Part shown: positions 38,401 through 48,589 of the stretch, piece by piece | How the letters are laid out: the number at the start of each line of letters is the position of its first letter | How positions within the stretch are numbered: position 1 is the first letter of the stretch | Assembly: GCF_032854445.1 (NCBI RefSeq) | Contig: NC_088295.1 | Location: forward strand, 35,868,510 to 35,932,509 | Direction: 5' to 3' | DNA from: Liolophura sinensis | Taxonomy: Eukaryota; Mollusca; Polyplacophora; Chitonida; Chitonidae | DNA: 64,000 bases | The notes under the pieces: generated by a model | The model's database searches: none | What the model was told of the DNA's origin: nothing | What the model saw: the letters and a program-made list of their open reading frames with translations, nothing else | Program-made: the position numbers and the translations under genes

Positions 38401-41400
38401 TAAACTTGCCAAAACATGATATAACTGATTATATTATAAAGTTTAAGTTTTACATATGAAGACAAACGTTAACCAGAACGAAACTTCAACAGCACGTAGA
38501 AACACACATATGAAAGTTCCAGTAAAGATATTTTTCTGCTTAATGCTGATCTTTGTACTGTAAATGAAAGACAGTGCCTTTTTTAACGCAAAATTAGCTG
38601 TTTTCATCGAAAGTGCATTTTTAGCTTGTCACTATTAAGCATCCATCTCTTTTATGACCATATAACATTTATAGTTAATTCGACCAAGTTTTATACTTCT
38701 GATCTGGAAATTTACAAAACTGTACTGGAATTTTAAAATTTGCACTTTCTTATTGTACCTCTCTGGGGCCGATTCTCCGCATTACGGTATCAAGTACTTT
38801 CATGTACTCTACAAGGTATTTGTTTGAAACAGTCTATTTAAGGTTTACACCTTACCGCAGTTCCCAGACCATAATGCCACGAGCATTTAAGTGGGGAACG
38901 GTCTATGTACTCTGAAACTACTGTGCAGGAGCTGGGGAACAGACTATTTGCATGTTTGGGGTTGAATGTCGTCATATGATGAGTGAGTGACTGCTTTTTC
39001 AGTCATATGACGACGAAGGAACCCTTAGGGTGCATGTGATGTACCTCCTTGTTGCAGACGGAGGAGTCATTAGGTGTCTGTACATATATTATTACTTACA
39101 TGGTTACTCTGTAATAGTATACGCAAATATATGGTGTCAATAATCCTCAAACGAGACAGCACGAAGTACCGTCTTTAAAGTCTTTAGTATGACCTGACTC
39201 GGGTGTGATCCCAGGCCTCCCGACTTTGAGGGGGGCGCTCTATCCATTACGCCACTTCAGCGGTTTAGGGCTGGGATACAGTATGATATACATTATATCT
39301 CAGGTACGAATGGTATACACTCAATAGTGGCAAAAATAATAAGCATCACATTTGTGTACATATATCCTTGGTACGTAAGTACCATTTTGTACAAAGTCGT
39401 TTTGAGATAAAACAGGTTTGAGAATCCCACCGTGGCAATTGTACCGTATGAAGGTGTACATTATAGCTATAGCCAATAGCGTTAATTATTGAGCCTTTAT
39501 ATGTAACGTCTTGACTGTATATTTTGGTGTATAGCCACATAAAGAATGGGGCGGTGCACAATCGAGTCTACATCACGAGAAGTTCATGTGCAATCAGTTA
39601 AATGTTATTTTCATTCTCAGATTATATAACCAGTTTACCGTTGACCAGATAGTTTAGTGGTATACTGGCATTTAGATTTTCTGACACTGAACACAAATGT
39701 TCCATGTGGAGGAAACCAGGGTGCCAAGGGTAAACAACAGTCCTTTGGCAAGTTATTGACGAACTTTCCCACGTGATGTACAGACTGGCATGCTATATTG
39801 GTGGTCAACAAGTGTGGTTTCTAACGAACTGTGAAACCCCGATCATGTTGTGATGTACAAACTGGCTTGCCATATTGGTGGTCAACAAGAGTGGTCTCCA
39901 ACGAACTGTGGAAGCCGGATTATGGTGTGATGTACAGAACGCCATATTGGTGGTCAACAAGAGTGGTTTCCAACGAATTGTGGAAGCCGGATTATGGTGT
40001 GATGTACAGAACGCCATATTGGTGGTCAACAAGAGTGGTTTCCAACGAATTGTGGAAGCCGGATTATGGTGTGATGTACAGAACGCCATATTGGAGGTCA
40101 ACAAGAGTGGTCTCCAACGAACTGTGGAAGCCGGATTATGGTGTGATGTACAGAACGCCATATTGGTGGTCAACAAGAGTGGTTTCCAACGAATTGGGGA
40201 AGCCGGATTATGGTGTGATGTACAGAACGCCATATTGGAGGTCAACAAGAGTGGTCTCCAACGAACTGTGGAAGCCGGATTATGGTGTGATGTACAGAAC
40301 GCCATATTGGTGGTCAACAAGAGTGGTTTCCAACGAACCGTGGAAGTCGGATCATGGTGTGATGTACAGAATGCCATATTAGAGGTCAATAAGAGTGGTC
40401 TCCAACGAACTGTGGAAGCCGGATTATATTGTGATTTACAAACTAGCTTGCCATATTCATGGAAAACAACTGTGCTCTGCAACGAACGGTGAAGGCTGGA
40501 TCATGTTGTCACGTACAAACTGGCATGCCATATTGGTGGAAAACAAGTGTGGTCAACGAACCGAAGACTGCTTAGACGTCCAAGGTCAAGACCTCACAAA
40601 TCTTGGAGAGCAGGAGAATCTACTGCACCGAATATATGCATGCACATACAGAGTATGGCGTTTAACGACAGTCAAACAAAGTATGTGCGAAAAACGAAAT
40701 TTTAAGACATAGTATATACCATGCAGTTTGATTAGAAATGCAAAATCAAGGCGAATACATTGAGGAGCAAGTCTCCATACACGCTGCATAACATGAGCAC
40801 TGAAAACTGATCCACGACATACACGCTGAATTCAGATATGTATAATTTGCATATATGCACACAAACATAAATTAATTTAACACTCAGGAATTATACAATG
40901 AAAAAATTAATCGGTTAATTTTAACAGGAAGTCTATTGTCTGAGTGATGCTAGATTGTATTGCTATTATAACATAGTCTGTCATATTCAAGGTAATACCT
41001 TGTTAGTCAAATAGAATAACACAACATGTACGTTATATTTAACAGAACAATTTACTGCAATAGCAAAATACATTCTGGCATCGCTCAGACAACAGACTTT
41101 CTGTTAAATTAACCGATTAGTTTTTGAGTTATTGTCCATATCCGTATATAACTTTTATAAGCCTTACCTTCATGGTGTTCCTCGACCACGACAATTGGAA
41201 TTGTCCCCCACTCGTGTAATAACCGTGAGTGGGAGAGTTTGTTCTGTGCTGAGAAATGACGCGAACCCTTACCCAGGGTGTCTCGGACCCCAGGGGAAAG
41301 GCTTGGGGCACTCCCTCCCAGGTAAACGAGGCCACAGATAGCGAGAGTCAGGAAAATACCAGCGGCTATTGCAGTGTTCCGGGGACGGAATCTTAACACG

Positions 41401-41405
41401 TTCAT
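32426..41405 (-). CDS. UPF0489 (C5orf22-like) type II membrane protein, gene X
   Basis: Function unknown. Minus-strand exons: 41405-41168, 34609-34548, 34267-34142 and 33559-32426, phases 1,0,0; 1560 nt, 519 aa. Residues 1-10 are basic and 11-31 hydrophobic (TAIAAGIFLTLAICGLVYLG), a likely signal anchor. The UPF0489 region starts with IPIVVVEEHHEV (69-80), then HWYSAVKDGIV, IHIDGHSD (101-108) and ILDIDEDYYG (267-276), and ends with SLVTVCRSMRDGYTPRKF. Human C5orf22 has VVEDHQEV, HFDSHPDL and LDIDLDFF at the matching places. These Asp/His motifs recall metal sites of the arginase/deacetylase fold, which is inference. Four sequons (NIT, NGS, NMT, NRS) and a CCMC-rich stretch suit a lumenal or extracellular C-terminal part. 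The exon-1 frame continues upstream of the Met to an acceptor near 41440, so the N-terminus may be longer. C5orf22 itself, as I recall, has no membrane segment. Confidence 0.82.
34651..34957. mobile_element. GC-rich foldback element with terminal inverted repeats
   Basis: The ends TGGTTGATAGCGTCCATTTT and the reverse complement of AAAATGGCCGCTATCAACCA pair over about 25 bp. The interior is built of GGTCGCGGAG and its complement and is strikingly CpG-rich in AT-rich surroundings. It lies in intron 1 of gene X, 41 bp upstream of the exon-2 acceptor. No coding capacity; a MITE-like element. Confidence 0.8.
36009..36505 (+). repeat. 28-bp minisatellite in gene X intron 1
   Basis: About 17 copies of TGATTTACATGTAGCTGATG ACGTGTTC, degenerating rightwards. 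Confidence 0.92.
36976..37384 (+). mobile_element. Inverted-repeat element copy A (in gene X intron 1)
   Basis: Terminal inverted repeats of about 50 bp: CATACTCTTTACAGCGCATG at the left, CATGCGCTGTGATAAGTATG at the right. Matches 51437-51822 in reverse orientation, including the inner blocks GTGGTGAGGCTAAGCCTTA and GGTCAAGCTTGTCTA. No transposase. Confidence 0.8.
37648..37795 (+). mobile_element. 3' half of SINE family 1
   Basis: GCGGATGGCCGTGGGTTTCC through ATTCTTGAGTACGGCGTAAA and a long AAATAAATAAAT tail. In intron 1 of gene X. Confidence 0.88.
38098..38263 (+). mobile_element. SINE family 1 with internal deletion
   Basis: Intact head (GGGCCTCTGTTGCTCAGTTG) and tail (GAGTACAGCGTAAAACATCA) but most of the body is lost. 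In intron 1 of gene X. Confidence 0.85.
38966..39264 (-). mobile_element. SINE family 2, head variant c, reverse copy
   Basis: The tail GTGACTGCTTTTTCAGTCAT ATGACGACG and CCTCCTTGTTGCAGACGGAG are family 2, but the head, read in reverse, is GCTGAAGTGGCGTAATGGAT AGAGCGCC, unlike variants a and b. In intron 1 of gene X. Confidence 0.75.
39780..40560 (+). repeat. 72-bp minisatellite in gene X intron 1
   Basis: About ten copies of a 72-bp unit containing TGTGATGTACAGAACGCCAT and GGTCAACAAGAGTGGT. As 72 is 24 codons, three frames stay open for 180-225 codons; these are repeat artefacts by present evidence. The central seven copies are nearly identical. Confidence 0.93.
40901..41125. mobile_element. 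MITE-like element with about 65-bp terminal inverted repeats
   Basis: The left arm starts AATCGGTTAATTTTAACAGG AAGTCTATTGTCTGAG; the right arm is its reverse complement with few differences (CTCAGACAACAGACTTTCTG TTAAATTAACCGATT). About 90 bp lies between the arms. It ends about 43 bp into intron 1 of gene X, next to the exon-1 donor. Confidence 0.85.
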
Positions 41406-42769
41406 GGTTGAACAGCCGGTCTGGAGCGATCTATCAACCTGAAAAAGATTCCTGTTAATGCTGACATCAATGCAAGTTTACATAAACTGTCGCTGTATGC
41501 TAGCTGGTAGAGCTACGCGGACACGGATGTGTGCACAACACCGGAAAAAAAAGCCCGGAGGTATTCTAGAGCCGTACTGCGATTGCGACGTGGAAGTTAA
41601 GATTGCTCGACTTGAATATACCGAGGTCATTTGTTCAACTAGATGTCTAGTCGGTTTCTAGCCAACTCGGTTTCTAAACTTCCGCGTGCGGCTGTGACGT
41701 ATTCCAGTACAACCCGTGCATTGGAGATCAGCGGGGCACGGGGACTCCCCCTCTTCCCTGCAAGCTCCGAGGTCCGGTTTTCATTGTCGACACTGACTGG
41801 CTGTATTTTCCCTGATCCGTAACACAATACTGACCAGACTCGAACGCGTATATAGCCTGTACTGAATGAACAGAACTCATGACAGCCAATGCATTGTATT
41901 CAACACTGTTAGAGTGACCCATTTAAAATATATGTAAAAGTATACATGTGCAGGAACAAACAGAAGATTTCTCCACAATAGGAAAGAACATTACTTAAGT
42001 TCATACTAAATTAAGGCGTCAGTGTAAGATTTAAACACGGTATATGCTACATACATTTCCATGTATAAATGTTTGCATTTGTCAATTCTGCGCTTTGTGG
42101 GGAGATTTAGGCTAGTTCTCTGCAAATGTTAGTTGGCTTTGAATGAACGCAGTAAATATAGGAGTCCGCTTTTACAACACTTACTGCTGTTTACCTCCCT
42201 TAGTTCGGTATTTAGTTAGATATAATATTATACTCTCGAAAGAGTCCTGATATAAAATAAATCAACATATCTGACTGTAAGAATATTTGTAAGAAAACCC
42301 TCTTGTGTATTCATAGATTGTAACACACTAGCCTATAGTTTGCTACATCAGGAACTATAAGATACCAGTAAAAATCGCTTTGTAAGATGCCTTCAATCTT
42401 GCGTTTTTGAAGGAGTAATAATTTCTTGTACACGCGGTGTTTTATAATCTCTTTCCAATTTTCCAATTTACAAAATAAATGTGTACTGATAAACAATGTC
42501 TAGCCTAACCACGTGTATACCATTTCAGTAAACGCTTTACAATGCACGTTTTTTTTTTTTATTTTTTTTTTTTTAGGGTCGGGGGTGGGGGCTTTAGGAG
42601 CATTTATTTTTCGGTAAGTAAAGTGGAAAGCGTTACACCATCACTAACTTCGTACCAAACTGGTCGTGACTTACTCACTACTTTAAGCTGAGGGGGTGGA
42701 TATCTTTATTTTTTTTGGTGCCCGGGGGGCGTGTAATTTGCCACCATTTAAGCATTTACAGTCAGAATA

Positions 42770-42890
42770 AAACCCTAGCTGAGGTAAATTTACAAGATGC
42801 CGTATTTCACCGGCCACGTAACCATTTCCCATTTATATGTATAACACTGTCACCGCTGTTCTGGTTTTACTCTGCATTTTGTGGGTGTTT
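42770..42890 (+). repeat. Diverged copy of the start of gene Y intron 1
   Basis: CTAGCTGAGGTAAATTTACA, CCGTATTTCACCG and ATAACACTGTCACCGCTGTT here match CTAACTGAGGTAAACTGACA, CCGTATTTTACCG and ATAACACTGTCGTCACTGCT at 49507-49590. Gene Y exon 1 itself is not present next to this copy, so it may be an interspersed repeat. Confidence 0.6.
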
Positions 42891-44379
42891 TATATGCAGG
42901 ATTCGAGAATTTTCGAGGCGTTCGCTGTCACTGGACGGTCTTACCTGCTCGGCTTAGATATGGTGCCCCCTCCCCTTACACCGCTAGGCCTGTCAGGTAT
43001 ACAAAGAATGGGATAGCACTTAATGGATTAATTCGGAACAAAAGCAAATTTTCCAAACCGTCCCAAGCTGTCCATAGCATTATGACAGCTTACTGACCTG
43101 TAAGCCTATTATAAAATGCCGTTTTGCGTTTTATACCACATGCATAGACCTACATATGAAGTTATGCACACCTCGAGTCATTAGCAAACATGTCACATGT
43201 ATAATTGGTTAAATCTTGGATTAAGAGACGTCTCTTAATTCCTGGTTAAACGATGAAATATGAAAAAACAAACACGGTCACTCTTCTTCTTTCAGAATAA
43301 TAATATGAAATGTGTTCTTTTCTCTATTGTTTGAAATATGCATGTTGTGTCTGTTCGATTTTCTACTCTGCTACTCATATGGAATAGTCTAATATATAAA
43401 GCAAGACAGTCTTTTCAATTTTCTACATCGTTGCATTATTCCAAGACCAGTTTCGATGTTTCGTTCTAAACACGGATAATGTGAATACTATTACACCGGG
43501 TGAGAACAAAAGCTCTGAACTGTTGTTGAAGAACAATGTAAACAATTAGAAAGTGTTTCCTCATTTGTTCTTATCCTTGATCTCACCGCATTGTCACATC
43601 GTAATATTGAAAAAGACTGCTCACTTAAACCATGCAAGTTGTTACTTAGATAGTAATGGCTAATCACATACATATTTCATTACCGATTGACATGTATGTT
43701 ATTTTACAGGCAAAATACATCAATTTTATGACTAAAATCAGTATGTCACATTTGCATGTCTATGTTTGGCATATAGTCAACCTCGCATTTTATTGTTCAC
43801 ATGCGTGAGCGCATGTAATCAATGCTCTATACTGTCCAATGGGTGTATTTGGCATAGGCCTATACGCTAATAATCAACTTTGTATATTCGTCAATCTCGC
43901 ATGTTATTATTCATGTGTTTGACATACACACTTCATATCGCATGTTTTTGAATTACTTTCATCAATTACAACATTTACTGTTTAATTCATTGCTAAAACT
44001 GAATCTCACTACGATATGACTGGAATACAATGCCGATGTGGCACACAATTCAAGGGAAGCAACTTTTGTGTTCCAGTTGAAGATACCCGAATGGAACTCA
44101 AAAAAGTTTATATAATCAATTTTTCGCACAGCACTATATGCCAAAACGTGTGACTGGCAATTTTCTCTACAATATACATGTAACTAACTTAACCAAGTAT
44201 AACCCCCTTTTTTAACAACCAATTGCCGTTTCACGGACGGAAAAAGGAAAACAGAGTAATTCAGTGTAACCACCGGTGAATCTGTCATACATTCTTAAGT
44301 GGCAATAGCAGTGATATAAGTATACAACGTTTCGTACATAGCAGATTTGTGACCATATTGTAGAACAATCCTATGGAAG

Positions 44380-44890
44380 GCGACAACATTATGAGGAGTG
44401 TAGAAGGACATGTGCACTTTGAAAGTTGTTGAAACCTGCACTAAGAAGAGTACAGTAGTCAGTCCTGAAACCGGCACTGTGAACAGTATAGATTTATTTG
44501 ATTCGTGTTTTACGCCGTCCTGAAGAGTACGGATGTAGGTCATGAAACTTGCGCTGTGAAGAGTATAGAAGTGAGTCCTGAAACCGGCACTATGAAGAGT
44601 ATAGAAGTAAGCGTTGTAAATTGCACCGTGAAGAGTATAGATGTCAGTTCTGCAGCATGCACTGCGAAGAGTGATGGAAGTTAGTCTTGAAACCTGTACT
44701 GCTAAGGATAATGGAATGAAATCGGCATTGCGAAGAGTATAGGAGTATGTCATGAAACCTACATTCTGTAGAGTAGGCCTATAAAAGTGAGTCCTGAAAC
44801 TTGTACTGTGAAGGGTATAGAAGTGAGCCTTGAAGGCTGCTCTGTCAAGTGTATAGAAGTGTCCTGAAACCTGGACTGAAGACTGATAGA
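44380..44890 (-). repeat. 36-bp minisatellite between genes X and Y
   Basis: Degenerate copies of a 36-bp unit resembling AGAGTATAGAAGTGAGTCCT GAAACCGGCACTGTGA. The unit is 12 codons; a minus-strand frame of 238 codons spans it with the periodic peptide HFYTLHSAGFRT. Not called as a gene: no splice context or known homologue. Confidence 0.8.
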
Positions 44891-45094
44891 CAAAAAGGGC
44901 AAAACGAAAAACAAAATCCACCCGAATTGCATGGCTCAGTGTGTAAGTTGTGCGAAGTGCGGTTTCAATCCAGGCCTTGGATATAAAATTCAATGGATTC
45001 ACCGCCGCCATGGCTTTTAATTAATAGTGAGCATCACTCTTGTGACTGTTAACTCCGTGGGTTACTTACAACGGTTTTCTCCATGCATCATATA

Positions 45095-45176
45095 AGTGTA
45101 AGTATAAGTCGTATAAGTGAAACATTCTTGGGTATACCGTTAAGCAACAAATGAAACAGATAAATAAATAAATAAG
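45095..45176 (+). mobile_element. 3' end of SINE family 1, old
   Basis: GTCGTATAAGTGAAACATTC TTGGGTATACCG and an AAATAAATAAAT tail. Between genes X and Y. Confidence 0.7.
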
Positions 45177-48100
45177 AAATATACACATTTCATCGTTTTT
45201 ATCACATGGGTTTAATTGATATAGCAATCTGTTTCCAATGCCGTTGTGTTAATCCACTGTAAGTAAATGAGAAGTAGGAGCGAAAGAAAACATGTGTCTG
45301 CCTGTGCTGAGAAGTGTCCTCTTGTCAGAAATATCGAGTACCTCTTTGAAGGAAATGGGAAAAACACGAGTAGTCCTTTGATCAGGAATTCCACGCTGTT
45401 GTCAAAGACGATAATAAAATCTGTTTTACATTGAAACGAACTATTACGAATCGGTGTTGCGTGTCGTCGTGCGAATAAGAGAATGAGACATCCTAGGCCT
45501 ATTTTGTCTGACCCTTTTAACTAGTCCTTATAATGTCTTCGCTTTAAGTTTTGGATGTCCATTGTTACCAGAACATGCATGATCTATTCTTTGTGTGTGA
45601 ATGCTCTCACATACAAAAGGTGTAAGACTGTTGCCTTAGATGAAAACCTGGCCTGCGTATACCAGACAAGGTTGCATGTACGTCCTGTTGGTGCCTTAAA
45701 CTACACATGTTCTCATTATATTTCCTCTTTGGAAAGTGTGTTTTTGTCAAGACTATTGACAGGTTCATACCTTTAGAAAGATAATCGTTAAAAGTACTGG
45801 AGTTGTAGAGGACTGCCACAACAGTTAATTTTTCGAAAACCCACGACTTTACCTTGACCTCGAACATGTCTGATTCCTACAGAAACAACTAGCTGTTTAG
45901 AAGCAATTCGTGCACAATTCAGTTTGCCGTATACTGAGCGTGGGTGTTTTCAACTGCTGGTATACACTAAAGGCAAAGATAACGGCAGTTTTACCCGATA
46001 TTCTGAAGGCTATACAGATCACTATTAAGGTCTCCAGGGTCTCTTTTCCATACCTCATCCAATTAGAACCTATTATTCCACTGTGCAAAACATCTTAATC
46101 AGTGTAGAATTATACATGGTCAAAATTTATTCTGGCATAATACACACCTTCTGTGGCTGTATATAGATGCTGTCTTGATTGCTCTTTACTGTCAAATAAT
46201 TCAGCTGCATGAGACGCTGTACTTTGTTGTCTTGCTCTCCTAGAATGATTGTCTCCTATTTATTCTCTGGTTTATTACGGTAGATTTTCTTATTTGCTGG
46301 TTGTTTATCCTATGAGCTGATGCAGCGGTATTTTTATTTATTTCATTTTTATTTATTTTTTTGATTTTTCATCTTGCAGTTATCTGGAGTTGGTTTTGGT
46401 TTTTTTCTTGATTAACCCTAGATGGGGACTAGAAGTAAATGTATATGATGTATTTGCTCAGTATATTACTTAATATTTTTTTAGGATATTTGCTTAGATC
46501 TATTCATGAAGTCCGACATGCTCATACCCCCGTATTGTATGAAAGGATGTTCTCAGTAATACTGGCAAGACCCATATCTACAACAACCTAAAACATCAGT
46601 TCCCAAAGGAATATTTAAGAAAAAAATATACAAAGAGTAAGTAAAGTTGGTGAGAATTCAAGAGAAAAGCAAACACCCGTTTTCGGTGATGCAGGAAAGA
46701 CATTCTTTACGATAGCCCACAGTCAGTGAACAATTTCCAGGTGAAATATAAATATAGGTGTCTCAGGCGCGCTTAACGTGTTGATGTAATAAACATTCAT
46801 GCTTAGACAACCCCTATAGCCCCGGGCTAAGCGGAGTTATGTACAACTATGTTACATATCGCCAGAGGACCTGAGAACTCTGTCCTTCTTTGTTAGAAAG
46901 AGTGTATTATATATGCAATGGGATCGATATTGGCACTGTTATGTTATGACCAAAGTAATGTTGAGCCTAATACAAGCAAGCAAATGAGACGAGATCGCTC
47001 GATTTCGTTTAAACTATTGAGGAACTCAAAAGGGTAGTATAAATCGTATAATAAAAGTATAAACAATAGGTTGTTGTTAGAAACACAAAAATACAACGTG
47101 AAATTTGTGTACTCATGTTGTCTGCCTTACAATTATTTCTGTGGTAATTTGAGAATTTGTCTTTGACATTTTTCTCTTGTGGGATGAGATTTTTCGTTTC
47201 CCAGGTGCATGCTTGTCATGACTTTTTCTAAGCGCCTATATAACAGTACATTTCATGTTTACCTCAGTGACCCCACGGCAGGCCTTTCAGTCAGAATCTT
47301 ACAGGGGTGTATATGTTATTCACCCTTTCAAGTTTGTAGAATAACCAATTATGGCTAAACGCCAGGTCGACACTATACATCATAGTCATATATCATATAT
47401 AGTGACCATGTTTGTAGAAGATTACTTTTTGTGAACAAACTGGGGCAGGCGTGTGTATACACTGACTGATTGGGAAATCGTCGGTTAGAGGTCAAACCAA
47501 TATCGGACAATTATTCCTCGTTTACATACATTGTAATTCGCTTTGTAGACTGTCCACTAGATCGACAGTTCGCATATATGTATGAGGATTTAGGGTAGAC
47601 TCAACAACTGCTCCACTATTTATAACGATTCCGCGCTGTTCAGTTTGGAAGAAGACACCTGTCTAGCTTTAATACTTTTGTATACCAAGATACTCCAACG
47701 TGCATCTGGCCACATAACAACCGAAGAATGTCTAATAATATATGTGGTTTTGCTGTATACCTATGTATATGTGCACATGGGTCACCAACTTGTACTGTAT
47801 ACGAAGAATCTTACTGGCGAATGACGGACATTTACTGGGGATAAGCTTTGGTATACTCAGCCATCCGGAACGTCTGCTGAGGAGGGCTAATAACGGACCA
47901 TTCAGTTCGATTATCCCGTTACCCTTGAGATTTGAGCGCAAACCCCAGTTAATTAAACTGTACGAGGACAGATGGACTTGTAACAGGGTATTTACAAGCT
48001 GTTCATGAATTTGTTTATGGCGTTCGACATTCGAATCTGCCTTTGCACGGATGCTGCGTGTTGACAGTTTGGTCGTTAAATATTAAGGAGCCAGCTGTCC

Positions 48101-48589
48101 TGTTTAAACAACTGATTTGCGGGGTATAACTGGCTGATCGATGAGGTGATAATACCAACTGAGTATGTAGTCACTTCGCAAGGATTAGAAAGTGGGAGTG
48201 TAACAACAGGTCGAAACTCTATAGATCGATAGATCGATATAACCGTCGCACTTTGAACAAGGCTTCATTTACCTGTCCACGCACCTGTTAATTAGTTTAA
48301 TTGCTATGTACAGCGTACGACAGCTTGACTGGCGCACACGTGCTCGTCTGATTGACCATGGACTTGACTTACCAATTGTTGGCGGCGGTAAACTGTGCTT
48401 TTAGGTTTCTGCAGGTGGAGGTGTCTGGGCGAGTACACGACACAACACGCTCGGCGATCCACCCACAGACAGATTTATGCGCTGACGGACATAGCTCATC
48501 ACATCGCCGATGTCTCTCTGTGTGCAAACAGCCGCACTGAAATCAAGACGCACCAGTTATCTCCGAGCGGCCTGCACACTGGGGTCAAC

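Larger units (their letters stand above)
41440..48589. other. Intergenic region between divergent genes X and Y
   Basis: About 7 kb that must hold both promoters and 5' UTR exons (an acceptor near 41440 suggests an upstream exon for X). It contains the 36-bp minisatellite, a SINE tail and, at 42770-42890, a diverged copy of the start of gene Y intron 1. No other coding segment supported. Confidence 0.6.

Noticed and set aside
39805-40492. Long open frames (183-225 codons) on both strands
   Set aside because: They lie wholly in the 72-bp tandem array, whose period keeps any stop-free frame open; no splice sites or homologues.
47742-48008. 88-codon frame with a HPERLLRRA stretch faintly like the gene Y repeats
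   Set aside because: The likeness is a few residues only and the frame has no connection to gene Y exon 1.
48395-48589. Extension of gene Y upstream of 48590
   Set aside because: The frame is open but has no ATG; the 48395 codon is GTG. An upstream exon joining here cannot be excluded.
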